Part shown: piece by piece, positions 34,785-44,018 of the stretch
How positions within the stretch are numbered: the first letter of the stretch is position 1
Layout: every line of letters begins with the position of its first letter
Assembly: GCF_023337795.1 (NCBI RefSeq)
Contig: NZ_JALIRS010000004.1
Location: 372,001-436,000 of the forward strand
Direction of reading: 5' to 3'
Origin: Lysinibacillus sp. BPa_S21
GTDB taxonomy: Bacteria; Bacillota; Bacilli; Bacillales_A; Planococcaceae
DNA: 64,000 nt
The notes under the pieces: model-generated
The model's database searches: none
What the model was told of the DNA's origin: nothing
The model's input: the letters and a program-made list of their open reading frames with translations, nothing else
Translations under genes and position numbers: made by a program

Positions 34785-35821
34785 CGCTTGCTGTGCCTTT
34801 CTCAATTTTAACTACAGCACAAATAAAAGTCTCTGCTGCTTGGTATGACAAATTAAATCCAATACCAAAAGAAACGCAAACAAAAGTAAGTTCGATAATC
34901 GACACTATCTATAAAATTTTTGATTGGTTTAAAAACATAAAACAGAATATAGCTGAACTATCGACTGACGTAATGTTTTGGGTATATGAAACATTAACTA
35001 AAGTGACCCTACATACACCTTCAATTTTATTCAATACTGATTGGTTTAAAAGTAACATCCTCACATTCACAGGACTATCTATAGCCACTTCCATATTATT
35101 ATCCATGTTTGAAGGTTTGAAGTTGATGTCTAGTGAATTAATTGAAAATAGAAAGCCCACAGATTTAAAGCGTATAAGTAAAAGAATACCATTAGTTGTG
35201 TTAGGTTCTGCAATAGCTCCTAGTGCATTTTATTACATGTTTAAAGGACTAAACAAACTTACAGATATAATTATAGATTTCGGTAAATTTCAAATGGAAA
35301 AAGGTATGAGTCAATTATCAATAAATGATATATCTTTACTTCAAGTATTCGGATTTATTGGATTTGACATTGCGTTAATTACCATGATGATTCCTATACT
35401 TTTACAGAATTTTAGAAGATGGTTCGATTTACTAGCTTTAGGTGTTATGACACCATTGGCATTAGCAAGTTGGGTATTTGCATCACAAGAACATTGGTTC
35501 ATTATGTGGAGAGATCACATTAAAAAATGTGCTACTGTTCAAGTTGTCTATGCTATATTCTTACTGCTAATTGGAACGTTATTATTTGGAACTAAGCTTT
35601 CTAATAATTCTTGGGACGTTATGATTCAACTAGGAATTGTTATTGGCGGTTTATGGAGAATGAATACTCCTCCAAACTTCTTATCTCGTTATATTGACAG
35701 AGGTGAAGACGTTACTTCAATGTGGAATGGTGCATTCAACGTGGTTAGACCTATCACTATGATTAAGAAAAAGTTTAAATTAAACAATAGAAAGGTATTG
35801 AAAGGTGTGAAGTCTAAATGA
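34661..35821 (+). CDS. polytopic membrane protein, VirB6/TrbL-like
   Basis: 386 residues if the GTG at 34661 is the start, which overlaps the previous gene by 124 bases; a later non-standard start is possible since no ATG precedes the first helix. About seven hydrophobic helices can be seen, the first (KYVLLTLAVPFSILTTAQIK, about 37-56) resembling a signal. The middle region (QNFRRWFDLLALGVMTPLALASW) recalls TrbL/VirB6-type proteins that form the inner-membrane channel in conjugation machines. It overlaps the FtsK-like gene by four bases, so both probably act in one complex. Confidence 0.55.
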   Translation: MVSKCNKRLRSSIISTSNHIDTDDFNSFNIQKRPWLKYVLLTLAVPFSILTTAQIKVSAAWYDKLNPIPKETQTKVSSIIDTIYKIFDWFKNIKQNIAELSTDVMFWVYETLTKVTLHTPSILFNTDWFKSNILTFTGLSIATSILLSMFEGLKLMSSELIENRKPTDLKRISKRIPLVVLGSAIAPSAFYYMFKGLNKLTDIIIDFGKFQMEKGMSQLSINDISLLQVFGFIGFDIALITMMIPILLQNFRRWFDLLALGVMTPLALASWVFASQEHWFIMWRDHIKKCATVQVVYAIFLLLIGTLLFGTKLSNNSWDVMIQLGIVIGGLWRMNTPPNFLSRYIDRGEDVTSMWNGAFNVVRPITMIKKKFKLNNRKVLKGVKSK

Positions 35822-38103
35822 GTTTAAAGAGATTAATAAATCCAAGTGTTACTTCAAATGAAAAATATAGTGACTACAACATTGACTCATTGACGAGAAG
35901 TACCATAAAAGAAATACTATCGAACTCATTTATCGATGGAGTATTTGGGATTGAAGCATTTAGGATAGCGAATAGTGAGAATTACACTTTCTTTTCTCAA
36001 CCTAATTATGACTGTAAATTAACAACAATTAGAAATAACTCAGCGCAGCATTTAAACTCGGACTCAGAAAATACTACATTTGCACAATTGCACATGTCTA
36101 AACCTTCAATGTTTCCTATTGAAATGAACACTCCTACAACTTTCTTAGAAATAATTAATTCAATTATTCCTTCGCACATTAATTTTAAATACCAGTTACT
36201 CCTTGTATACAGACAAGATAAATGGAGAGATAAAATTGTAGAGCAATATAACGATTATTTAAACGGAGTTCAGAAACCTTCTGATAATGGAATATTTAGA
36301 AAAATACAAAGAAGTATCACTGAAAAAATAGATGAATTATTGAAATGGGAACAAAAACATTCTGAAATCAAAGAAGTTGAACAAAAATTAAACGAAAATG
36401 GATTTAGATTTAATATTAAATTGGCTCTAATTGGAGGGAGTAAGCTAGAAAGAGAGTATTCATTATCGAAGATTGAAAATGAAATAAATAAATATTCCTA
36501 TACAAATGAATGGTTAGTTGACTATAGAATCGACTTTAAGTATGGATCAGAAATAGTTAATAATAGGGTATTAGATTATCAATCTAAAAATCATACATTG
36601 TCAGAGTCAGAATTACTACAATTTATTGTTTTAGAAGATAAGACACAAGTTAATGAAAATGTAAACCTTTTAGAAAAGAGCATAGATGAAAACAAGTCTG
36701 AATCAAACAATTTAATTAAATTATTACCTAAAGGAAATGACATTAAACAATTTGATGGTAATGATTTAGCTGATAAATTTTTATCTACATTAAGAGAGTT
36801 GAAACCATTTAGAGGAAATATGGAAGTGGTTAAGTACCAATCAGGCACAACATCAATGAAGATAACATTTAAAATGTCTAAGCAATTAAAGTTTTCCGAA
36901 ATAAATAAACCTAATGTAATAAGTGATATTCAAATAAAAATGGGAGTTAAGCACTTACAAATTAAACAGGGGATAAACGTAGGGGAAATTGAGGTAATAC
37001 TTCCTTTAGAAAAAAGACAAAAGGTGTTCTTAGCAAATTACATTGATAATGAAGAGTTTAAAGAATTCGCAGACAATCATCCGTTGCCTTTCCTAGTAGG
37101 TGTAGACGATATAGGTAATCCTATTTATAGCTGCATGAGTAAAATCAAGCATCTACTAGTTGCGGGTAGTACTGGTTCAGGAAAGAGCGTGTGGCTCAAT
37201 CAGTTAATTTTAACATTGCTAATTTATAAGAATCCTTCTGAATTACAACTATTTATGATAGATATTAAACAAGTAGAATTAGTTCAATTTTCTTCATTTA
37301 ATCATGTTCAATCTGTTATTACAGAAGCGAATGAAGCTGTTAAACTATTGAGTCAATTAATTGCTGAAATGAATAGACGATATGAATTATTTAAGAATGC
37401 AAGAGTTAAAAATATTCGCCTGTACAACAAGACATCTAAAAATAAACTCCCATATATTTTGTGTATTATTGATGAGTATGCGGAATTAACTAGCAGAAAT
37501 AATGATGTTCACTCTTATATCCAATCGTTAACTCAACTTTCTAGAGCTTGTGGTATTCATCTAATAATAGCAACCCAAAGACCTAGTATTGATGTGATTA
37601 GTGGAACAATAAAATCTAATTTACCTAGTAAAATTGGATTTCGGTGTGCAAATAAGCGTAGTTATCTAACGTTCTTAAATACTTCACCCAAATTCGAATT
37701 ATTAGGAAATGGTGATGGGGTGATGGATTTTGAAGGTCAATCTGATGAACACATAAGGTTTCAAGGTGCTTTAATTGTGGATGATCCAAATGATGAGGAC
37801 TTGGAAGGTAAACTAATAAATAAAATAGTAAATCAAATTAAGCATGAAAAAGTAATAGTGGAACTGCCAGAAGTAGATGAATCAAAAGAGGAAAGTGATT
37901 TGAATAAGTTGAAGCGAGTGATTGCTAACACAGGTGAAACAAGAGTATCGCCTTTACGTAGTCTAATGAAAATTAATATAAATAAGTTGAATGATTTAAT
38001 GAGAGATTTAGTAGAAGAGGGGTGGTTGGAGCCTCCAAAGACTAAACAGTCAGGATATAAGTTAATTATAAGTGAAGAGGAAAGGTTAAAGTGGAAAAGC
38101 TGA
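35818..38103 (+). CDS. FtsK/HerA-type DNA translocase
   Basis: 761 residues. Walker A is VAGSTGSGKSVWLN near residue 447, Walker B is ILCIIDEYAEL near 555, and LIIATQRPSIDVISGTIKSNLPSKIGF is the sensor stretch of FtsK/SpoIIIE proteins. The last 70 residues (LNKLKRVIANTGETRVSPLRSL onward) form a winged helix like the FtsK gamma domain or a MarR-like fold. The N-terminal ~400 residues have no membrane helix and no motif that I know, unlike FtsK and SpoIIIE. With membrane partners encoded just upstream, it probably drives double-stranded DNA through or along a membrane. Confidence 0.82.
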   Translation: MSLKRLINPSVTSNEKYSDYNIDSLTRSTIKEILSNSFIDGVFGIEAFRIANSENYTFFSQPNYDCKLTTIRNNSAQHLNSDSENTTFAQLHMSKPSMFPIEMNTPTTFLEIINSIIPSHINFKYQLLLVYRQDKWRDKIVEQYNDYLNGVQKPSDNGIFRKIQRSITEKIDELLKWEQKHSEIKEVEQKLNENGFRFNIKLALIGGSKLEREYSLSKIENEINKYSYTNEWLVDYRIDFKYGSEIVNNRVLDYQSKNHTLSESELLQFIVLEDKTQVNENVNLLEKSIDENKSESNNLIKLLPKGNDIKQFDGNDLADKFLSTLRELKPFRGNMEVVKYQSGTTSMKITFKMSKQLKFSEINKPNVISDIQIKMGVKHLQIKQGINVGEIEVILPLEKRQKVFLANYIDNEEFKEFADNHPLPFLVGVDDIGNPIYSCMSKIKHLLVAGSTGSGKSVWLNQLILTLLIYKNPSELQLFMIDIKQVELVQFSSFNHVQSVITEANEAVKLLSQLIAEMNRRYELFKNARVKNIRLYNKTSKNKLPYILCIIDEYAELTSRNNDVHSYIQSLTQLSRACGIHLIIATQRPSIDVISGTIKSNLPSKIGFRCANKRSYLTFLNTSPKFELLGNGDGVMDFEGQSDEHIRFQGALIVDDPNDEDLEGKLINKIVNQIKHEKVIVELPEVDESKEESDLNKLKRVIANTGETRVSPLRSLMKININKLNDLMRDLVEEGWLEPPKTKQSGYKLIISEEERLKWKS

Positions 38104-38124
38104 GAATGGTGTATGAGCTAGAGT

Positions 38125-38175
38125 ATTTTATAAATCCCTATCAGAAACTTATCACTGTATAGGGATTTATAAAAT
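38125..38175. terminator. strong hairpin between convergent operons
   Basis: Perfect 17-bp arms ATTTTATAAATCCCTAT and its complement around a 17-base loop, just after the FtsK-like stop and facing the endolysin gene. Confidence 0.75.
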
Positions 38176-38270
38176 GATGTTAATTTGATATTTTATAATA
38201 TGTATATGATTTAAGTGTAAACTCTATACTGGTCTAACATATGTAAAAATAACTATGTAATGCAATGTTA

Positions 38271-39023
38271 CTAAGATTTGCTACCGATAATGGAAGCATA
38301 ACCAATAACCTTTATATCTAGCATTTTCTTACCTGCTGCTTCAGCATCTTTTTGTGATAGATATTTACCACTTTGCAGACGATAGCCGTCCTTATCATTT
38401 CCGAATACTTCAGCGTATTTTAAATAACCTTTAGTTACAAAATCTTTTTGAGCTTTCTGAGCAGCTGATTTAGATTTAAATGCATCAGTATGTATTCTAA
38501 ATGCTTTAGCATTGCTATCAATCTTATATCCTATTTTATTATTAGTTGACGGCTTAGTAGGGCTAGTAGATATACTATTATTTGATAATGGTTTACATGT
38601 AATTAGTTCAATCCATTTCATAGGATCAATCGCGTTAGGTTGAGAAGGAGCATATCGACCATTATGAATTTCGAAATGTAAATGAACTCCAAAGCTGCCG
38701 CCAGTATTGCCCATGATACCAATTTGTTCTCCTTGTTTTACTCGTTGTCCTTTTTTGACAGTAATTTTATCTAAATGAGCATAGTTCGTTTCATAAGTTT
38801 TACCGTTAACAATATGTATAATTCGAACTGAATTACCGTAAGAACTTAATGGAGCAGCCCATACTACTTCGCCGCCCGCACTTGCATATACAGGAACCTT
38901 TAACCCCGCTGTTGGAGAAGCTAAATCTACTCCTTGATGCCACTCTTTACCTCTACCAATATCTCTCCATCCAAATTTACTTGTTAATCTTGCATTTACT
39001 ACTGGACAATTAAAAATACCCAT
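38271..39023 (-). CDS. phage endolysin: M23 peptidase with SPOR domain
   Basis: 250 residues. The N-terminal LytM/M23 zinc endopeptidase has its ligands in HQGVDLASPT (HxxxD, near residue 29) and HLHFEIHNG (HxH, near 116). The C-terminal ~80 residues (AFRIHTDAFKSKSAAQKAQKDF, positions 174-195, and YRLQSGKYLSQKDAEAAGKK) form a SPOR-like wall-binding domain. It cuts peptide cross-links of the host wall at lysis. There is no signal peptide, so a holin is needed, and one lies upstream in the same operon. Confidence 0.88.
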   Translation of the reverse strand: MGIFNCPVVNARLTSKFGWRDIGRGKEWHQGVDLASPTAGLKVPVYASAGGEVVWAAPLSSYGNSVRIIHIVNGKTYETNYAHLDKITVKKGQRVKQGEQIGIMGNTGGSFGVHLHFEIHNGRYAPSQPNAIDPMKWIELITCKPLSNNSISTSPTKPSTNNKIGYKIDSNAKAFRIHTDAFKSKSAAQKAQKDFVTKGYLKYAEVFGNDKDGYRLQSGKYLSQKDAEAAGKKMLDIKVIGYASIIGSKS

Positions 39024-39090
39024 GATTATTCATCCTTTCTTTTTTAATAAGTAATACGTCATGCAAAATAATACCAGTCCTATGAAAGAT

Positions 39091-39375
39091 CTATTTCTTA
39101 GGACTGCTTTTGGCTTGTAATCGACTCATTACTAAATCACTGTCTCCAATACCTTTAGTAGTAAAATCAATAACAGCTACATAAACAAATGCTCCTAAGT
39201 TAATAAATGTGTAAGGATTCTTTAACGCATCAAAAATTAAACTACCTAATTTACCCCAACTTGTTACTTCTTCAAATGTTATTCCAGACATTGCAAATAA
39301 ATTGGCAAAAAATACAATACCAATAGCAATCCAGAATTGAGGATTTTTTAAACGTACACTCCAATTGATTTTCAT
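39091..39375 (-). CDS. phi LC3-type holin
   Basis: 94 residues from the ATG nine bases after AAAGGAA; an ATG three codons earlier abuts that site. The start MKINWSVRLKNPQFWIAIGI is typical of the phi LC3 holin family, with two membrane helices and a charged lysine-rich C-terminus. It would permeabilise the membrane and release the endolysin encoded next to it. Confidence 0.83.
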   Translation of the reverse strand: MKINWSVRLKNPQFWIAIGIVFFANLFAMSGITFEEVTSWGKLGSLIFDALKNPYTFINLGAFVYVAVIDFTTKGIGDSDLVMSRLQAKSSPKK

Positions 39376-39392
39376 AAATATCATTTCCTTTC

Positions 39393-39806
39393 TTATAATC
39401 CTAATTTAAAAAGTATCCATGCCCCGATAATTACTGTTGGAATCATAATCCACCACATAAGGTATTTAGATAGAATTTCATTAAATTTAATTGATCCTTT
39501 GTCAGATTCAACTTTTAAATCTTCTTCAATGCCATCGACACGTTTCCCGATACTTTTGACATTACTCTGTAATTCATCTTGGGATATATTTAATTTAGTT
39601 AAATTTATATTGATGTTATTGAACGTTTCATCCATTTTGTTTAATTGTATTTGTTGATTTTTATTCATTTCTTGCTGCTGTTCAGATACAACTGTTAATC
39701 GATAAAGTAATTCTTTGTCTTTTTCCATATTAGAAAGCCTGTTGTCTTGATTTCTTAATTCTGTTTCCACGCTTGCCAATCTTTCGCCAAGCTTATCATT
39801 ACTCAA
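39393..39806 (-). CDS. XhlA-like coiled-coil membrane protein
   Basis: About 137 residues from a TTG behind CGGTGATTAAA; an earlier TTG at 39827 lacks a site. A long coiled coil (RLASVETELRNQDNRLSNME and onward) is followed by a single C-terminal helix (YLMWWIMIPTVIIGAWILF) as in XhlA-type holin-associated proteins. Its place before the holin and endolysin supports a lysis role. XhlA is usually half as long. Confidence 0.6.
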   Translation of the reverse strand: MSNDKLGERLASVETELRNQDNRLSNMEKDKELLYRLTVVSEQQQEMNKNQQIQLNKMDETFNNININLTKLNISQDELQSNVKSIGKRVDGIEEDLKVESDKGSIKFNEILSKYLMWWIMIPTVIIGAWILFKLGL

Positions 39807-39836
39807 TTTAATCACCGACTTTATCAAAATAATAAA

Positions 39837-39868
39837 AGAGTAGGGGAGAATTAACTCACACCTACTCT
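39837..39868 (-). terminator. terminator of the tail-fibre gene
   Basis: AGAGTAGG/CCTACTCT arms with a 16-base loop and, on the minus strand, TTTTATTATTTTG afterwards. Confidence 0.7.
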
Positions 39869-40046
39869 AAACTAAATTTCCTGATTCACTTTTAATTTTT
39901 ATGTATAATGTTGCAATAAATATTAATTTATACATTGTTTATTCATAATTTTTGTATTAATATACACTTAATTTTAAATAATATGTGTCTTTTATTAGAG
40001 ATTTGATAAACCTACTTATGTATAGCTACTGAACAATATGGAACGA

Positions 40047-42953
40047 TTATTTAATAAACACACGTACAATATTTTTAGATACACGCTCCATAACACGCAT
40101 ATTTGTAGGTTCGTCTGATAATGTCAATTCACCATCTAAGAAACCTACTTTAGCAAAGTTATTAGGGAAAAGCGTGCCATCATCTCGTACCAATAATTGA
40201 CCAGTGATACCTACAGCATCCCACTCGGCACGCTTTTCACGCGGTACATACTCTAGGTCAGGGTTCCAGTTCGGGTTGATAATCGCTTGATATTCCTTTC
40301 GAGTCTTAATCGTAGGAACTTCCGTAACTGTGCCGTCTTCCTGCTCGACTTTTACATAGTCAGTATAATCTACATCTACCCAGTAGTACTGTGTACGTCC
40401 CCACTCGTCAGTTATATACATTCCATTCCACGAGTCTTGGTACGAGTTACCGATTACGGAAGGATTAGACGAAATGATTCCTAGAATGTAATCGTCCTTA
40501 GCCGTAGCTTTTCGAATCTTGCCTTTATCGAGCGTCACTACGAAACCTACCCTGTCTTGATTACGAGGATTACCATCTAACCACTCGAAATACTCAGCAT
40601 AGTCAGCACCAGATGAATTGAACGCTGACAATCCATAAGCAGCTCCTTGATAAGTTACACGAAATGCGTTACTTAGCGCACTCGCACTTGTTCCGTTACC
40701 TATTACGAAAGCCGTATCGTTAGCGGATGGTGTAGTAGAGTCTCCTGACATTCTAGCATTGTACCTACCTGTGGCTAGTCCGCCAACCGAGTTAGCTTGC
40801 GTGCCGTTTCCGATAGAAGTAGAGTAGTTAGCCTCCGCAAGAGTGGTGTTGCCACCAGCGTGTGATGCTTCGCCATTAGCTTTAGTATATAATCCCTCTG
40901 CGTGAGAGTACACCCCGTTCGCTTGTGTATATCCTCCCTCTGCGTGTGATGCTTGCCGAGTAGCCTTTGTAGAGGTACCCTCTGCATGACTGTATCCGGC
41001 TGTAGCTTCCGTAAAGTTACCTTCTGCGTGTGATGCTTCGCCAGAAGCTGTGGAAGATTTACCTTCCGCATGAGACGCTTCGCCAGAAGCAGTTGTTTGC
41101 GAACCTTCTGCATGTGCCATGTCTCGCGTAGCTCTAGTTCTCTGACCACTGGCGAATGAAGAGAGAGATGTCGACTCAGTATTATGACCTATGGCAGTAG
41201 AAGCAAACCCTGTAGAAAGTGTCCTATAACCTAAAGATGTTGAAGCTGAGCCCGTAGCTGTCGCTAACCTTCCTATAGCTACTGTAGTATCTATATTATC
41301 CTGCTTTACCATCGCATACTTTATGGAACCAGGAAGTTCTTCTGTAGTATCTAAAGTTACTGAGTTCCCGTTTACTCTACTAACTTTAAATTCTTTAGAC
41401 ATTTGCCCATTCTGTCCGGAATTTGACCATAACCTTACATTTACTGAGTCTGTTATAAAACTGGCATCACTGACGACGATTGTCTTTGTGGAGTTATTTT
41501 GAGACGTGACGACAGTAGTAAATGAGAACATAGCTAAAGCCTCATTTCCTATCGCAGTAGAATTCTCAGTAATTGCCTCTACTTTGTAACCTATAGCATT
41601 CGCAGTATCTACTCTCTTTATGTCCTTTTGATATAAATCTCCTGTACTGACCTTATGCCAATTCCCGTCCTCATCTTCAACTGCAAGCTCATCCTTAAAA
41701 TAGCGAATACCATGTGCTCCATCTTCAGATAGTACATCTTGTGCCAAATGTTCAGTAACTTCCTTTTCGACACCATCAACTTTTTCATTGATTTCTGTTA
41801 AATCTGGAGCATCGCCTTTTTCACCTTTTAGTGACTTTAACCATTCTTCAGATGTACCAACAAACCCATTATCAACTGCAACTTCATATGCTGATTTACC
41901 ATCTTCTCCTGAATCGCCAGTGTCGCCTTTTTCACCTTTAATGTTACCAACATTCTCCCATTCACCTGTCACTTCTGACCAAACGTATAATTCACCATTG
42001 ACAGTGTAAGCATTGCCTGCTTGACCAGTAGAGGGGAGTTGTGATTCACTAGTTAACTTACCAATGATGCTTAATGCTGCACCAGTATCACCTTTATCAC
42101 CTTTTAAACCTTTTTGAGCAAATATTCTCCATGTATTTATATCAGATACTGGAGTATTTGTATTGTCAACCAATGCAATATAGGAACTACCTTCAAATTC
42201 TACTTGGTTAAATTTTTTATATGTAACGTTCGTCTTATATGTACCAGTGAACTTATATTGATTAATGATAGTATTCATGTCATCTAAACTTTTTTGACGA
42301 ACTTGTTCGTTGGTATTACGTACTTGCTCATTTTGAATCCGTGTAGTCTCGTTATATTTACGCTTTTCTTCAGCATCTTTTCTATCTAACTCATTTGACT
42401 TACGAACGTCTTCATTTGCAATTCTTTGTTGCTCGTTTGTATTTCTTATTGTTTCAGCTTCATCTGACTCTTTAAGTAATTCAGTTAAATCATCTTTTAC
42501 TTGAGCAGCTTCTTCTAGAGTATTTTTTACATCTTTATGAAGAAACTCCACTTCGGCAATTAAGTCTTGAAGAATGCCGATATAACTTAAATCTTTATCT
42601 TTCAAGTGGTCAAATATCCAAACTGAAAAAGGTTGTATAGATACCATAGAAGTACCAGAATAAATAGAGAGAATTGACTCTAATTTTCCAACTTCGGACA
42701 TTTCCACGCCAACAAATTTATAAACTATCATACTTGTTTCTGCATCTAGATACGGCTCACCAACAATTGTTTGACCAGACGGCAATCTAAATGTCATTTC
42801 AGCTCTTGTAAAGTCTGTTAAGTCAAATTCTTTACCATTATCAAATATACGGAACTTCAATGTTGCAGAATCACCTTGTTTGAATGTTGGAACTTGATTT
42901 GTCATTCTGCGTTTTACATCTACGTTTAATATGTATTCATTTCTAAATGACAT
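40047..42953 (-). CDS. baseplate/receptor-binding protein with BppU, collagen-like, Hep-Hag and Peptidase_G2 parts
   Basis: 968 residues. Residues 1-~150 look like a BppU-type baseplate upper domain (NVDVKRRMTNQVPTFKQGDS, then AEMTFRLPSGQ). A coiled-coil neck (about 160-235) precedes collagen-like GXY triplets (KGDKGDTG near 281, KGEKGDTGDSGEDGKS near 334). About 614-705 carry regular SHAEG repeats of the YadA-head type. The last ~190 residues (ADYAEYFEWLDGN, NSYQDSWNGMYITDEWGR) match the IMC/Peptidase_G2 autoproteolytic chaperone domain. The protein should be a trimeric fibre that binds the host; the C-terminal part cuts itself off after folding. Confidence 0.8.
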   Translation of the reverse strand: MSFRNEYILNVDVKRRMTNQVPTFKQGDSATLKFRIFDNGKEFDLTDFTRAEMTFRLPSGQTIVGEPYLDAETSMIVYKFVGVEMSEVGKLESILSIYSGTSMVSIQPFSVWIFDHLKDKDLSYIGILQDLIAEVEFLHKDVKNTLEEAAQVKDDLTELLKESDEAETIRNTNEQQRIANEDVRKSNELDRKDAEEKRKYNETTRIQNEQVRNTNEQVRQKSLDDMNTIINQYKFTGTYKTNVTYKKFNQVEFEGSSYIALVDNTNTPVSDINTWRIFAQKGLKGDKGDTGAALSIIGKLTSESQLPSTGQAGNAYTVNGELYVWSEVTGEWENVGNIKGEKGDTGDSGEDGKSAYEVAVDNGFVGTSEEWLKSLKGEKGDAPDLTEINEKVDGVEKEVTEHLAQDVLSEDGAHGIRYFKDELAVEDEDGNWHKVSTGDLYQKDIKRVDTANAIGYKVEAITENSTAIGNEALAMFSFTTVVTSQNNSTKTIVVSDASFITDSVNVRLWSNSGQNGQMSKEFKVSRVNGNSVTLDTTEELPGSIKYAMVKQDNIDTTVAIGRLATATGSASTSLGYRTLSTGFASTAIGHNTESTSLSSFASGQRTRATRDMAHAEGSQTTASGEASHAEGKSSTASGEASHAEGNFTEATAGYSHAEGTSTKATRQASHAEGGYTQANGVYSHAEGLYTKANGEASHAGGNTTLAEANYSTSIGNGTQANSVGGLATGRYNARMSGDSTTPSANDTAFVIGNGTSASALSNAFRVTYQGAAYGLSAFNSSGADYAEYFEWLDGNPRNQDRVGFVVTLDKGKIRKATAKDDYILGIISSNPSVIGNSYQDSWNGMYITDEWGRTQYYWVDVDYTDYVKVEQEDGTVTEVPTIKTRKEYQAIINPNWNPDLEYVPREKRAEWDAVGITGQLLVRDDGTLFPNNFAKVGFLDGELTLSDEPTNMRVMERVSKNIVRVFIK

Positions 42954-42988
42954 CTATAAACTCCTTCCTTTATGTAATTATGTATTTT

Positions 42989-43417
42989 TTAATTTTGTGA
43001 TTCGTAATGTTGAATTACTTTTTCAAATTTTTCGCATATGTAATCGTGTGTTTCTGCCAATTCTCCTGATACAGTTATCAATTCCTCATCTAGAAATAGG
43101 GAAGCGACAGTTAACAACATTTCTTTATTTGCTTCATTTAAATCAATATGCATTTCTTCATTCAATAATATATCCATATCATTTAAATATTCTTTAGCAA
43201 CATCAAAATTACCATTTTCTTTAATAATGATCTTTCCATGTTCATCTCTAATAGCATACTGTTGTTGCAGTTCCTTTTCTTCAGGGTCAATAATAGTAAT
43301 ATAATGTTCTTGTAATAGTCGATTAAATCTTGAACGTAATCTCGATATTGTACCTTTTAGCTTTAAATCAAAAAGCATTTTATGCGTATTTAAAATATGT
43401 TTGTTTTTTATTTTCAT
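42989..43417 (-). CDS. DUF1617 phage protein
   Basis: 142 residues from the ATG behind AAGGGGAATCTATTG. The helical pattern KIKNKHILNTHKMLFDLKLKG, then SRLRSRFNRLLQEH, EEKELQQQYAIRDEHGK and DILLNEE is that of DUF1617, found near tail and baseplate genes of Siphovirus-type phages. Function unknown. It is transcribed into the tail-fibre gene. Confidence 0.65.
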   Translation of the reverse strand: MKIKNKHILNTHKMLFDLKLKGTISRLRSRFNRLLQEHYITIIDPEEKELQQQYAIRDEHGKIIIKENGNFDVAKEYLNDMDILLNEEMHIDLNEANKEMLLTVASLFLDEELITVSGELAETHDYICEKFEKVIQHYESQN

Positions 43418-43444
43418 CAATAGATTCCCCTTAAAATTAAATAC

Positions 43445-43476
43445 AAAAAAAAGGACTACTCTAAATTGAGTAGTCC
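43445..43476 (-). terminator. Rho-independent terminator after the secreted-protein gene
   Basis: 9-bp stem GGACTACTC/GAGTAGTCC, then CCTTTTTTTT on the minus strand. It isolates the secreted-protein gene from the downstream late genes. Confidence 0.85.
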
Positions 43477-43493
43477 ATAGTTACTGTGTTATG

Positions 43494-43892
43494 TTATTTC
43501 TCTGGAATTTCAATAATTTCAAGTATACCTTTATCAGTTCTATCATCAACATCATATACAAATAAGTAGCGTTTACCATCTTCGAATTTAATTGGGTGTT
43601 CGTTATCTTTCCACATATGACGTTTGCGGAAAATCTTCTCACCATTTGTAAATCCTTTTACTTCTCGTACTCCAGAATAACCCTTCAACATAATCCAAGG
43701 GTCTTTTTCCATTACCATAACCCAATTATCTTTAGTGTAACCTTTTCCTTTTAGTATGTCAGCATAGTCCTCTTGCTTGTCATAAGTTAAATAAGGAGTA
43801 GGTTTCATTTCTGGATATTTAGCATTAGCATCAACTAAACCTATAAACAGTAATCCCAATGATAACGCTCCTGCTACTAAAATTTTTTTCAT
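43494..43892 (-). CDS. small secreted protein of unknown function (moron)
   Basis: 132 residues. The first 24 form a clear signal peptide (MKKILVAGALSLGLLFIGLV, cut after DANA). The mature part of about 108 residues has many aromatic and charged residues (WVMVMEKDPWIMLKGYSG, YLFVYDVDDRTDKG) and no motif that I know. It has its own AAAGGA site and its own terminator, and lies between the tail endopeptidase and DUF1617 genes, which marks it as an added gene, likely expressed on its own. Surface modification or superinfection exclusion is possible. Confidence 0.6.
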   Translation of the reverse strand: MKKILVAGALSLGLLFIGLVDANAKYPEMKPTPYLTYDKQEDYADILKGKGYTKDNWVMVMEKDPWIMLKGYSGVREVKGFTNGEKIFRKRHMWKDNEHPIKFEDGKRYLFVYDVDDRTDKGILEIIEIPEK

Positions 43893-44018
43893 AGTAAATC
43901 GTCCTTTCTAATACATTAACTTACTTATATTGTATACTGTTTTGTAAATAAAGTAAAAGATTTACTGAAAATATTTTACTATTTTGTTATAACTGTGGTA
44001 GGCTAACTAATAATCTCA

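Noticed and set aside
35818-38103. FtsK-like gene as the host's own ftsK or spoIIIE
   Set aside because: It has no N-terminal membrane helices and lies in the prophage, overlapped with phage-specific membrane protein genes.
40850-41110. Periodic repeats in the fibre gene as a possible mobile or CRISPR repeat
   Set aside because: They encode SHAEG units of a YadA-like head in a long intact frame, with drifting bases and no spacer pattern.
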